This document shows positions 1-13,800 of a stretch of DNA of 64,000 nucleotides, piece by piece; positions within the stretch are counted from its first letter, which is position 1; every line of letters begins with the position of its first letter. The DNA is from Anniella stebbinsi. Taxonomy: Eukaryota; Chordata; Lepidosauria; Squamata; Anniellidae. Where the stretch lies: assembly GCA_029215795.1 (NCBI GenBank), contig JARDYH010000002.1, positions 58,815,001 through 58,879,000 of the forward strand, in the 5' to 3' direction. Position numbers and translations under genes: made by a program. The notes under the pieces were generated by a model. It worked only from the letters and a program-made list of their open reading frames with translations, was not told where the DNA came from and did not search any database.

Positions 1-1736
1 TCTAGCTAATCCATAAGCATTGCAGTCATGTGTACATCCATGCCTTTTAAGGTGTCCAGGCTGTAAGCACATGTGTTGAGGGATGGGACTTGGAGAAGCA
101 GGCTGGGTGTGTAAGCGCTTGTTCCATTGGTTGCAGATGGAGGCTTCTCTAAAGTTTCTCCTCTGAGGTCCCCTTTTCAATTCTCTTGCTTCTGCATCTG
201 CACCCCTGTAGAAATGTCAACAACTTGTGGTCTTTACTTTGATTGGCATCCTTGCAGTCTCTTTTGCCTTTGGTCTGTACTCATCAGATCATTGTCAGCT
301 TGTCCAGGCACTGCTCATGCAGTTTAGTGCTGTGATCACATAATTTAATTCTTTGTTCCTACTGCTTCTTCATGCCCTAGGGGTGCCATGCTGTATCTGA
401 ATTGCTGGGGATCACATTATGCAGAGAGGCCTCAGAACCAGTGCTGTTATGTCATGCCTGTAGATCTTGCCACTGTTCGTTCTTGTTTGCATTGTCTCTC
501 CTGTTTTCCACCATTCGTAGTTTATTTCCAGCCGTTTCACATCCATGCATCCCATTCATTATCTTAAAAATAGACAAACTATGCTGCTTAATGTAACATT
601 ACACAAGCTATAGGCCTCAGGCTTAACAGGGACTGGATATATATGTGACCTCTGCAGCCTCCTGTGACCACTTGGGGATTGGGAGATCCAGTGGAACATT
701 TTGGCACTGGGATGATTGCTGCAAGGGGAAAGGGAGAATTTGCTGGATTGCAGTCCGTACCACAAATGGACAAAGCCTTCTGTTTGTAGATGGGCAGGTC
801 TAGCTCCAACGCCCTAAGCTTTCGAGTGGACAGTAAAACATGCCTTGAGTTTTAACTGAAGAAAGAACTGTCTGCAGATATTCTATATTTTGGAAACAAT
901 AATCAACAGAGATCAAAATATTATTTTTACCTCCTGCTAAAATAGACTTTAGATATATACTTTATACACAATAGCACAATAGCAAGTAAGCGTATTATCT
1001 GAGCCAGGATATAATAAACAACCTGTGAGATAGTGTCAATCTTCCAGCTTCTCTGTGTTCTTGGAAAGTCATTTGTTTTTCGTTCTGGAGTTTATAAAAT
1101 ACTGTGCCAGGAAAAAAAAACATTTGTTATATCAGCTAATTACCATCAGCTATAAAATGTTCCTTGAATAACTGTTGGGCCAGTCCTTGTAATGATCAAA
1201 TTTGCTGTTTGAAGTCTTCACTTTCTCAAGATGTGGTGATGGCTATAAACTTAAATGGCTTTAAAAGAAGATTAGACAAATCCATGGAGCATAAGGCTAT
1301 TAATGGCAGCAAATAATGACAACTATATACTACCTCCAGCATCAGAAGCAGCAAGCATGCCTCTGAATGCCAGTTGGTGGGGTTCAACAGTTGGAGGGGG
1401 CTATTGCCATGCTTGTGGTTGACCACTGTGGGAATGAGAATGCTGGGCAAGATAATCCTTTGTTCTGGTTCAGCAGGGCTCTTATGTTAAATGTTGCCCA
1501 ATATTTATCTCCCTCAGGTAAAGTGTTTTCACGCTTTGATTTAAGAGCTCTTTCACACATTCCGTAGAGGCAGTGAAAGAGGATTAGGGTTAGTGTGAGC
1601 TCCATGCTTCCCCTCTCCCCAGTTTATTAGAGCTCAACGGAAGGGAGGTGATGACAATATCCGCTCGCTTTAAGCAAGACCATGACATGTGGAGTTAGGA
1701 AGTACAAATGCCCTTTTTGCTGTTGTCTTTCTACAG
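1..1736 (+). other. MAN2A1 intron (3' part)
   Basis: This is non-coding sequence upstream of the first exon in the window. It holds one CR1 tail (about 1215-1495). The rest shows no gene, long repeat or simple-sequence array that I can identify. Confidence 0.85.
1215..1495 (+). mobile_element. CR1 LINE 3'-end fragment
   Basis: The sequence follows the common squamate CR1 3' consensus. A 'ggctttaaaagaagattagaca' like start leads into 'tacctccagcatcagaagca', then 'gaatgccagttggtgggg', a 'ggttgaccactgtggga' block and the 'cagcagggctcttatgtt' end. It is 5'-truncated, like the other copies at about 9.2, 25.8, 40.9, 44.7, 56.8 (inverted) and 61.7 kb. Confidence 0.75.
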
Positions 1737-1851
1737 CCCTACGTTTCTACGGATCCACCTGTCATACGGGTTACACATGGAAGGATTTTTTCTGAAGTTA
1801 CTACTTTTTTCCATCATTTGACTCACACGGTACGACTTTACAAAGTTCATG
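1737..1851 (+). CDS. MAN2A1: MAN2A1 exon (first in window)
   Basis: A pyrimidine-rich acceptor (ttgtctttctacag) precedes 1737 and a GTAAGG donor follows 1851. The exon starts in phase 0 with [18 protein letters not shown] and ends one base into a Gly codon. It continues the strand pattern of the GH38 C-terminal beta-sandwich. Its reading frame begins in a preceding exon outside the window. Confidence 0.93.
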
Positions 1852-4800
1852 GTAAGGTAACATTAGCAAATATTGTTGTACAATTGTGTTTCATTTTTAG
1901 GGTTTGAAACCTGTTGTTGACTGTCCCTCATAAAGATCTAGCATAGCAACTACTTTTTACTGCAGTGGGAAGTCTTGGAAAACAATCTTTTTCACCTGTC
2001 AAATTTACTCAGGCTAGACTACTGTTCTACATTGTATATAAGACTGCCTTTGAAAAGTGTTTGGAAATTTCAACTGGTGTGGTTTGTAGTGGCCAAGACT
2101 GACTACCATAAGCATATTACTCAAGTGATATTATTTTGATTGGCTTCTGGTTTTGCTTCTCAGCACAATATAAACTGCTGTGACCTTTAAAGCCCTGTTA
2201 ACAGCCTAGGTATGTGAAATGTTGTTTTCTCCCATATGAAACTGCCTATCAGTTGAGGTCATCTTGAAGGCTTTTTATTTCAATAAGTCCACATTTTGTT
2301 AACTATATTTTGATATTTCAAAAGAATATTTTTTCCAAGACATAACAATCTGATCAGCTTCACTGAAAGGGAATGTAAAATAAAGTAATTCTTTGGGAAG
2401 TTTTGGGAAGTTTCTGAAGAAGCGTTGAAGAAAAATCAAAAGAATTAGCGGGCGCCCAGTTCTCAAGAGGAAATGCACTAAGCACACAAAAGGCATTTAC
2501 ACCTCACAGGCTAAGGCAATGGAAGAGACACTGGCCAGGAGAGCCAAATTGCTTCGTTTCTCTCCCTTCTAGCCAGAAGGCTAAAGAGACAAGGGAACTC
2601 TGACATTCATAACCCATGCCACAGATCACAGAGGCAGGAAAGACTCATGTTCCCTCCTTCCTCTAAACATTCAAGAACCCTTGACAAGACAAATTACTGT
2701 TTTTTGGTCAACTTGTATGTACAGAGGGTCCTTGATAGCTATTATCAAAGGACAAGGAGTTTTTCTGGCGTGGGATTATTGCTGTTGTATTGCTTATGTT
2801 TAAAAAAATAGTTAAGTTGCAACATTATTGGAATGTAACCAGAGGGGAAAGAGGAGGGGAGAAGAATGAAAGCTTCAAGGGACTTTAACTGTATAAAGGG
2901 TGGCCGGATGCCTATAGAAGGCAGAGAGGGGGACTGTTTCTCTCCTACGTACGTAGCCTGAATAAAGCCTTTGCATCGGGATTCTTGCCTGGCTGGATTT
3001 TGTTTCATCTCTGGTTCAGTCATTTCCATGACAGAAGCTCTAAACCCTTTGGTTACTGTTAGTAACAGTAAATGCTGCACCTCTGTAGGTGAGATGGAAA
3101 CAATGTTATAAACTAACTTTGTTCCAGCTCAAATGAAGACTTTAATTTACAGTGCTTCTGAGAATCAGAGGGAGCAGAAAAAGTGGAATTATTAAACTGT
3201 GTCTGTTTCCAACTTCTTTCTTCTGACCCACTCCTCTTCCAAAGCTCAGTGGTGCTTGGACTTTTGGGTGCATGGGGGAATGGGATGACAGCTATGCACC
3301 TATACAGGCACGTGAGAAAAGTCCACATTTTGTGATCCCAGTTGAGCTGCAGAAATAGGGGGTTTATGGGCACTTGACAAGCTGATGGGCACTTAGGATC
3401 ATGTATTTGACAAACCAATATTAGGAAATCCTGAAGTCTCTTTTATATTTAGGGATAGAAGGCCAGTCCTTTGAAATATCCAATATTGTGGACATCAGAG
3501 GAGAATACAATCGTGAGATTGCAATGAGAATTTCATCTGACATAGCAACCCATAACAGATTTTACACTGACCTCAATGGATACCAGGTAATTGCCATGTA
3601 TTAAACACAGTGGGTAATGTTGTAAGTTTTAGAATTGGTTTGTGTTTGGGTCAGTTCATTTTATGCATAATAAGAAAAAATGTTACCAAACATAATAAAA
3701 CAGATGGTAGCTTGTTTAGCAGATATTTCTTTCCCTTCCCCTCTTTCCTCCTGCAGCCAGCTGACCCCCCCCCCCAATCCTGGTCTGAGAAGGGGGACAC
3801 CTGCAGAATGTTGGGAACTATGCAGTTGGGGTGGTGGTGGGGGAACTGCCCAAAATCGGGAGGAGGAATCTTGCACAATTGGCTGGCGCAAGGCTCCTGA
3901 TTTTGGCAGTTACCCCCATCCCATTGCAGACCAATGAGACACAATTCATGATGTTCTGTAGGTTCCCCATAACCTCTGGAGATGCTTTTCAGGGGGTACG
4001 GGGAGCTAGAAGGGGGAGGAGGGAAAAGGAAATGTGCCTTGCACAAACACAGCACAAAACTTCATACATCCTGCTTTTTTGGGTTGCTTGAGCTAAATTG
4101 AAAATATTTTAAAATTGCTCATCTCCCTCTACCCTGCTGCCTCATTCCCTTTTTTAGTTTGTTCATCCTCTTCACATCCATCCTACATTAATGCTCTCTT
4201 TCTATCCCACTGATTACACCATTTTCTCTCCCATACCTGTCTCCTTCCCTTTAGTTGGATCCAGATTTTGTCAGATTTCAAGTAGACCCATTGAAGTCAA
4301 TGGGACTTAAACTAGTAATGACTAATTTAAGTCCCATTGATTGCAATGGATCTGCCCTTACTATGACTAAATCTGGATCCAACTTCTTATGTTTTATTTC
4401 ATAATGTACCTTCCCGGATCCCCATGTCAGGTCAGCAGTTGTTTTCATTCCTCCAAGAAGGGAGTTAACAACAAGCATGACTTTTTGGAGAGATCTGAAG
4501 GACATTTTTTTAAAAAGGCTTGTTTTTTCCTGCATTTTTAATAAAATATAACTTAAAGGCATGCTCAGTCGTGCTCTTCTTCCAAATAAAGCAAGGCTCC
4601 TCTTCCCTAGTCAATATATTTAATAGAGGCCTTGGTTTTGCATAAGACACTTTTAACAGTCATTTGGCAAAACCTAGGAAGCAGTTCAAGTTTTGCCTGT
4701 TGTTAGTATCAAGTGTGTGGCACCATTTTCTCTTGTTAATCAAAATATGACTAAGTCTTCTAATTTTACATTTAGTCATTTGGTTTTGACATCTTTATAG

Positions 4801-7800
4801 AGGTATAATATTCCCAGTTGTCATTGTTTTCCTATAGCAAAAGCGATTTCTCTATTTGTCTTACCTAAATTCCTAATGACGTTCACTGAAGTCACATTTG
4901 ATAACATAGATTCAGCCTAGACAGACTATGAACAAATTGCCTCTTCAAGCAAATATTTATCCAATGACTGCAATGGCTTATGTCCAGGATAACAAGATTC
5001 GCTTGACTCTTCATTCTGCTCAATCTCTTGGAGTTGCAAGTTTAAAAAGTGGTAAGTAACTGGATGGTTTCAGAGTATTGCTATGTTGAAACAGGGCCTA
5101 GTTAAAGTAGTTTCTTTGGATTACCAAGATGAAACTTGACAACTTGTGAAAGGAATGGCAGTTTATGAATAGAAAATGGATGCAGAATAAAAATACAAAA
5201 AAAAAAAAAAAAGCTACCCTATCTCTTCAGCCCATGGAGCAGAGCTGGCATATGCTGGGGCCCCAATCAACAACACATTCATTCCTAGAACCCAAAGTCC
5301 TCCAGGTTCATTGTGCATATTCCCCCTGGAGTGAAACTAAATTGCTTAGGCTTCAGTCTAATCTTTTATACCCTTTCCTGATACTTGTATTTGGCCAAAA
5401 CATCACAGGAAGGCAATGAGTTAACTCTATGATTAAGGGATCCCAACATTCCACATTCCAACGGGGGGGGGGGAGGAGGAGGAGGAGGGGAAGGAGCCCT
5501 CTTAATCTGCCTAGCAAGATAGAACAGTAAACCAAACAGAAGAAATTAGGCAGCTGCGTAAGTGTTGACATGAGGATTACACCCTTATCAGCATCAGCCA
5601 GCAAGCAATTGTTAGCATGTTGATTGGTGCCTGCTTACTCTTTCTATGAGAAACCTACAGAATTAGCCAATATATACGTGGCCTACTCTGAGAAAGCAGA
5701 AAACTGCCCTTTAAACATGCTCTATACATTTATTAAATAGCTAAGTAGCATTAATAGTAGTTTAATAAGTAGATACAATATTTAGTTATTAAAACAACAG
5801 GGAGAAAGTAATATAACCAGAAGCATGAGTGTCTTGGACTATAATTTTGACTCTGAACCTTGTAAATATCTTGGGTTAGAGGAGCTGTAAGTCTTTTACT
5901 TTGGTACATGTCTTTTACCATAAACTTAAAAATATAGTCACTTTTGTGTTCATCTAAAATTACCTTTTGCATACATAACATTTACAGTCCTTTGCATGTA
6001 TGAAGAATGAAGCATGTTCTGCCTTTTGTAGCAGTATGATTCAGATATTTAATGCACGTTGGTAAAGCCCAAATAAGACCAATGTTTGTTTTTAGGCCAA
6101 TTAGAAGTTGTCATGGATCGTCGACTTATGCAGGATGACAATCGAGGCTTAGGACAAGGTGTCCAAGATAACAAAATCACAGCCAATCTGTTCCGACTTC
6201 TGTTGGAAAAAAGAAATGAAGTGGATATGGTAGGACGAGTATTACAAATATTCATATGTTAAATATTACATTAGTGCAGATGATTTGCCTTCAGATGTAT
6301 TTATGTATCACATAAGTACATTTTACAGGACAATTATCCATATATCTTGTTACAATAGTCTTTAAAGTGTTCAAATATAAGTTCATTTAAGTTATAGTAC
6401 ATGTCCATGGTGTGTCATAAAGGTTTTTCTGTTCTTCCCTGTTTAGGTGATTCCTAATCTTGTCGATGCTATTTGCTTGTTGAAGTTCATTTCCCTGATT
6501 GTTGTGAATATACAACCAGTAATTTATTTCAGCATTGTGTTTGTAAATTATAGTGAAGGTAGCCACGTAGTCTATTGCAGCAGATCTAGTAGGTCCCTTA
6601 AAGAAAAGCACACTTTTGGTATAAGCATTGAGGCCCAGGGACCATATCAGACACATAAAAGTGGCAATGCTTCTGATACCAATGGGTAGACAGTGTATGT
6701 GTGTTTTTAATGAAGTGAGGCCTAAAGGTCAAGCAATGCAAGAGTCAGCTATGCAAAGCACGAATGAATACAGAGTCTGTAGCATGCCAGAAACTTCCAG
6801 GATTTGTTGAGACCAAATTGCACAGTATCAAATTAGCTCATGAGTTTCAATTTGGCAGCTTCATTTTAGGCTGTTTGTGGGAGAGAAAGTATGGTAACTC
6901 AGGTCTGCTGCAGACTGCTGGAAGTTTGAAGAGTTGTAGGTATGAGAGGTCATTGCAAGGCTTTTGCAGTGAGGGAAGCACATGGGAGCTTCGTTATGCA
7001 CTTGACTTTGTGGGTTTGTTCTTCCTTTGAAGTGCAGAAGGGAAGGAGAATGATAGGGGAAGGAATAGTGATTGTGTGATAGGCCAGTTGGCTCCCATTC
7101 CATCCTATCAGTAGTGCTGGAGGAATGGCAGCAGTGAGAATATTGCAGTACACCCTGCTAAAAGTGAAATATTTCAGCAGTGTTTTTACTTCATGGATTT
7201 ATCTACCATGGATTGAAAAGTCACATGGATGTGCACATTTTTACAGTGGGCTTGAGAAGTGAATGTACAAATCAGTATTAATGAAAATGTCTTCATTTCC
7301 CAGAATCTTAACTGATATGACAAAGATAAACATTGCCCTGGTTGCAGGTTCTTATATTGGGATGCTAGTAAAGTCTAAAGCTATAGGAGTCACATGTAAA
7401 AGCTTTATTAATGCAGTCTGCAATATCATAAATAATGCCACACTGAAAATTGTCAGCTGTAGCCAAGGCATTACAGGTTAATTAGTTAAATAATACACAT
7501 AAAGAAACTTAATACAGCAAATCAAGAAAGGCACCCTCATATTGCTGGCTTAGGAAGAAAAGAGAGCATATTGTGTGTGTGTGAGAGAGAGAGAAAGAAA
7601 CTACTGTGCATGCAGCACAGCAGAGATTGATAGGTCAAACTGTGTGCACCCTAATTGTGCCATAATTTCTTTTGGCTGGAGCGTATGCCTCATGGCAAAC
7701 TAAAACATTGGTGTTGCATTCTTTGGGAACCTGCTAACTTTAAATTACAGCCAGGATTTCTACTTTTGTCTGTTCCTAGATGAGCATTACAGAGCTGAGA

Positions 7801-10800
7801 CGGGCAGCAAGAAGCTAGGGTAAAAAAGTGGGAGAAAGGTTAGCTAACATCTCTATTAGCTTCCACGTGCCAGAAATATGTGAATACTATTGTGACAGTG
7901 GGCACAGGTCATGATTTATAGACTGTTAGTTTTATTCCCAGGTTCATGTATCAATATAAATAGATGCAAATATACTCAATGTACCAAATCTGCAAGTAGT
8001 TTACAACCCACCTTCTTTGTTTTAATAGAATGAAGAAAAGTCATCAGTCAGCTATCCTTCCCTCCTTAGTCACACAACATCATCTTTCATAAATCATCCT
8101 GTGATTCCAATGACTACCTATGCAGACATTGGTGTCCCATCACTTTTGAATACCTTTTCTCCACTAATTTCATCTATGCCCTGCGATATGCATATGGTTA
8201 ATCTAAGGACAATACAATCAATGGTAAGTTAAAATAAATACAGTTGCAATACTCCTTTCGATAGACTTGAACTATTTTTTTTTCTGGAAAACCCATTTAT
8301 ACAGCTTCTGGAATGTGTTGGCAGAGGACGCTGAGTACTCTCTCAGCATCATTTACTCTGAAATACACAAAATGTGACTGGAACGTTTTTGTCATCAGTT
8401 GCCCAGTTGGTGTCAAAGAGCAGGGGAGAGCTGGCACAATATATTCACACAGGGGAATAGGAACTTGAGTTTTGTATGGTCTTGTACTTGAGACTCACAG
8501 CATCTTACCTCCTCAAATGGCACTTTGCAATACAGTTGTGTACTCTTATGAACATAAATTTACAGATACAGTCCATTTTTTCCCCACAGCACTACCCATT
8601 GAAATTAATTTGTTATATAAATAGGCTTTCATTATGTGAGTCTACTGAAGTAGTGAGTAATAAATGTTTCTTATAAACCACAAATTACCATTTTGAACCA
8701 GCAACAATAAAACTGTGGATTCCCTTAGCTAATGATGCATGTTATTGGAATGATAAACAGTAACATATTTAAAACACTCTCAAATTGCAAAATGTTGAGT
8801 TCTTGTGTTGGTAGCATTAAAATCTGAACTTAGACTTAAACCAGTCAGAAAAATCACACGTTCTTCAGTAACTACAATGAACAAGAGAGCAGCCTTTCCA
8901 AATAATACTACCCTCTCTGCACTTTTTCAGGCTTGTGTAATCTCTTTTCTCCCATAAGGGAAGGAAGGGCTACCCTTGCTATCATGGTATTGTCATATTC
9001 CTGTTCACAGCTTTAAATAAATTGGGGAAGAAGTGCAGTCAACAGTATAGCTGTAGAGTGGCCAGCCTTCAGAATATTAATACTTTAGAAAGCAAAATGC
9101 CTACCAAGGCAATGCTTCATGGACAGCAGGGAGCCATGCTGAAATTTGGTTTTGTTAAATGGGACATCCCATTGCCATAAGGTGGGGGGTGATGGCCACT
9201 AGCTTAACTGGCTGTAAAAGGAAACTAGTCAAGTTCATGGAGGCCAAAGCTGTCAATGGCTACAGATTAGTATGGTTCTGTGGAACCTCCAGTTTTAGAG
9301 GCAGTGTGCCACTGGATGCCAATTGCTAGAGAGCAGCATCACCACCACCACCACCAAGGGAGGGCTTTTGCCCTCATGTCCTGCTGGTGGGCTTCCCATT
9401 AGCATCTGGTTGGCCACTGCGGGAAGCAAGATGCTCAACTAGATGGACCTTTGGGGTGATCCAGCACAGCTTTTACAGCAGCAGAGAATACAGTCTCCCA
9501 AGAGATTTCTTTGAGAGTGAGGAACTGCTGCCATGTTGGAACCACTGTCTTTATGGGTTAATGTTGTTGAACATTGCTAAATCTTTAAAAATGACACATT
9601 TGTATGATTTCCTTTCACACAATTGAACTTACAGTTCCAGCTACTGGGGAGGATATTTTGGTTGCATCTAAAATAATTTCTGGTTCTATTTTCGGTAGGG
9701 GTGTGCACACCAAAAAATATCGTCGTTTCTCATTATCGTCATTTCGGACCAAAAAAATTATCGCCTTCATTCATATCGTAGATGAACCGTGTTGTCTTCA
9801 CGATAATTATCGTGAAAAAATGATATTTTTGCATCCCTATTTTTAAAGAAATAAATGCCTATAACTTCTGTACTTTAAAAGTTAGAGGCTTGAAACTTGG
9901 TCACAGTGCTTATGGGATATGCTTAAGTATGTGTATGAAATTTGAGATTGATCCCTCCAACCCTCGATTTTATCTGAATTTTTTAAAGATCGTTTCCGTT
10001 CTGACAGATCAGAATGACAGCTCGCCACGTGCGTTCATTCAGACCTGTCAGAACGGAAACGATCTTTTAAAAATTCATATAAAATCGAGGGTTGGAGGGA
10101 TCGATCTCAAATTTCATATACATCCTTAGGCATACCCCATAAGCACTGCGACCAAGTTCCAAGCCTCTAACTTTTAAAATACAGAAGTTATAGGTATATT
10201 TATATGGCAGTCCGATAAAACAATAAACTCGCCTGAGAATTATCGTCTCCGATGATTATCGTAGGTTTTTCTATCGTATTGTCATCGTTAAACACATGCA
10301 CGATAACGACCCTATCGTATTGTTATCGTACATTTTAACGATGCGATACACATCCCTAGTTTTTGGTGTCACTGCGAAGTGAATCTAATGATAAATGAAG
10401 TAACTGCTATTTTGTTCGGCATTTTGAGCTGTTTTGAAATATTAGTCCATAACCTATTTATGATAACATTGGGGTAAACTATTTTAGAAAACACATACCA
10501 ATTTGGGATTCTAAGTTTAAATATAGTAATTACAATTATTAATGTATTGGATCCTGTGGTAAAGGTATGGCACTTAAAAGCAGCTATCAGTAATAGCCGG
10601 TCAGAAACCAACGTCAGGCTTCAAAACACCTTGTGAAAATCTAGCAGTTTCAGTCCAGCAGTTAAAATCCAAAGTTTTCTTGCCTGTGCCCAAAGCTTGC
10701 TAATTCCTGCGACACCCACATTTTTTTCTTTTTCAGACAGATTCGGGGCCATCTGAGGAAGCAGCCCTGATTGTTCACAGGAAGGGGTTTGATTGTAGAT

Positions 10801-13800
10801 TCACAAACACAGACCTAGGGCTGTTCTGCTCTACAACTCAGGGAAAGGTATTTTGCAGTATTTTAACCTTGTCCATAAAGTGGTTGAAAAATAAGTTGGT
10901 CTGCTACTTCAGGCATGACTTGGGCATGCCCAGTAAGATTTCCTAATCCCGTTTCTATTGAAAAGCAGAGTTCCATGCGATATCACTACTTTGGAAAGTC
11001 CCCACAAGGTTTTTAAGAGAAGTTTGTCATCTTGTAAGGGGGAGCACCTTTGAGAAACACACATCTGAATCTTCCTTGAGTGAACAGAATTGTCATTTAG
11101 AGGGCAATTCTGTGGTTCCAGGCAAGCATCCCAAGGAATATAGGATTCTTTGACGTCCACCCTCTGAGACTGTACATACTGCTATGACCTCAGAAGGGGG
11201 ACTCTGGCATACTATCCCTCCCTCGTCTTGCAACCACTGCAGAAATAACCGTGCTGGGTGCTTTCCGAGGTTGCAAAAGTGACCTCGGCGATGTCTGAAA
11301 GGGGGAGTGCTGGTGGGTGGGGATGTGAGGGAAGGGGAGTGGACAAGAAAGGCCAGGATACAAAGAATCCTTTAGCATTTCCAGCCCCCAGCCTTGCCCC
11401 TGCCAGTGCACCTCCTTTAGACTGGCTCAGAGGCCCATCTAGAGTAAAAGCACAACAACAGGAGCATGGAGAGCCAAAAGTAGCCTGCACTGCTCCTCCC
11501 GCCATATCAGCAATAGCCTGGCAGGGCATTGGATCCACAGAGGCCTCTGAGTTTGGAGGCTTCTGTCTGACTAGGACACAACCCCTAATTTTTCATGGCA
11601 TCTCAGGGACATTCTTTTTTACTAATGTCACTTAAATTTAATGGTCTCTTGTTTCTGGTTCTTTTAACATTTTTACCATCACATCTTCAAAATTCTTTAC
11701 AAGCTCAGAGCAGTAATAAATTTATAATGTCAGATTCCCCAGTTTTGAAAATACAAAATCCAACAGTTGCCAAGATTTTTAAGCAAAAAATAATAATAAT
11801 TAAAAATGCACAGATTCCTTGTGAGGTAGATACAAAAGTCAAGAGAAACATGATGATTTTGATGTTACTAAAACTGAAGATGAATTTTTGATATTGTCCT
11901 GGGTAAAAAGATCAATAGAAGTCAAATTGGATAGGCATTACCTCATGCCTGGAGGAAATGTAGCCCTCAGAGTGAAGATCTATCTTCAGGTAATACAAAA
12001 TCAACTTCTTTCAATTTTAGGATCCCACTCCTGAATTGCTAAATTCAGCATTCTTGAAGACACACAAAAAGCAAAGGAAGCTGTGTTGGTCCATAAGAAA
12101 TGTAAAAATCCACATTCAGGCAATACCTTTATTTGGACCGACCAAAATGTCACAAAATAGTGAACAAGCTTTCACATCCTACTTTTATGTCCTTCAGGGT
12201 GTTCATGGAAAGTTTGTTGCTGTTTTTTGTTTATGTAGGACACTCACTATGCCATAGGTTAAAGATTTGATTTATAACAACATTTGATACCATTGATTCA
12301 CTGCCAAACATACTATACTGTTATTATAGCCCCATAATTGGGGGGGACCACCAAGAAGACTTTCTCTCTTGTTGCCACTTTCCAAGCCTGTGTTGGAGGA
12401 GGTGCCCGGAGGAGGGCCTTACGTTTGAATGTAGTGTTCAGGTAGGTTTGTGTCTGGAGAAGCACTCCATCAGATATTGCGGTCCCAAGACATGTAAGGT
12501 TTTATAGGTTAAAACCAGCACCTTGCATTGGATTTGGAAACATACAGGTAGCCATTGCAAGCAGGCTAGAGTCTGTCTTATATGTTCGGACCTTTTTGTC
12601 CCTGTTGTCAATGTGGCTGCCACATTTTGCAGGAGCTTCAGCTTCTGAACCGTCTTCAAAGGCAGCCCCATGTAGAGCGCAATGCAGTAATCTAACTTGG
12701 AGGTTACCTGTCCATAGACAACTGAAGCCAGGTTATCTCTGTCCAGATAGGGATGTAACTGGGTCATTAACCAAAGTTGATAGAAGGCACTCAGTGCTAG
12801 CGAGGCCACCTGAGCATCAAGTGAAAAAGATGGCTTCAGGAAAATCCCCAAGCTATGAACCTGCTCCTTCAGGGGGAGTGCAACCCCATCCAGAACTGGT
12901 TGAGCACCCTCCTTGCATCTGGGTTTTGTCTGGATTGAGTTTCAGTTTATTAGCCCTCATCCAGTCCATTGTCACAGCCAGGCACCAATCTGGCACATCC
13001 ACAGCCTCACCTGATGAAGATGGAAAGAAGTAGAGTTGTGTGCCATCAGCATTCTGATGACAACACACTCTAAACCTCACACTGCACTCAACGGCTTCAT
13101 GTAGATGTTGATCAGCATGGGGGACAAAACTAATCCTGAAGGAACCCTAAACAGGAGAATCCATGGGCTGAGCAATATTCCCCAAGCACCATTTTTGGAG
13201 CCGACCATCCAAAAAGGAGCAAAACCACTGCAATACACTACCTCCTGTTCCCAACTCAGATCGTCATCCCAGAAAGATACCCAGAAGGATGGTATCAAAA
13301 GCCACTGAGAGATCAGTGAGAATCAACAGTGCTTACTCCCCCTTTCTCTCTCCCAGCATAGGTCATCATACAAAGTGACCAAGGCTGTTTCTGTGCCAAG
13401 ACCCAGTCTAAATCCCAACTGAAACGGCTTCAGATAATTTGTCTCATCTAAGAGTGTCTGGAGCTGGTTTGCAACCACCCGCTCAAGGACCTTGCCCAGT
13501 AAAGGAGCATTTGCCACTGTCCTAAAATTATTACGTTTTTCCGGTTCTAGGGAAGATTTCTTTAGGAGAACATCTGTATGTTGCACAGGATTGTAGGGCA
13601 TATTCTGTGTTTTAGGCTGTGCACTCTATTCATACAAGACAATTCCCTTTGTTGTTTAATCTTGTTGTCACACTGTGTGTCCTGGAATGCACCCAGCACA
13701 GTTCTGCAATTGTACATTTTCAAGCAAAGATCAGTAGCAGTGGGCAAGCTATCCAACATTACTCATCTTCTCAGTTAAAAATCCCTGATAGGCTGCTGAG

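Larger units (their letters stand above)
1852..3452 (+). other. MAN2A1 intron with sense LTR insertion
   Basis: A GT-AG intron. The first ~600 bases are anonymous. An LTR-like element occupies about 2500-3045. The remaining ~400 bases before the next exon show nothing recognisable. Confidence 0.85.
8224..10736 (+). other. MAN2A1 intron with CR1 tail and hAT foldback element
   Basis: It holds a CR1 3' fragment (about 9185-9485) and a complete TIR element (9696-10358). The first ~950 bases are anonymous. Confidence 0.8.

Noticed and set aside
3651..4055. 134-residue open frame on the minus strand
   Set aside because: It lies in a C-run-containing, GC-rich intronic patch, with Pro/Ser-rich low-complexity translation and no domain or splice context.
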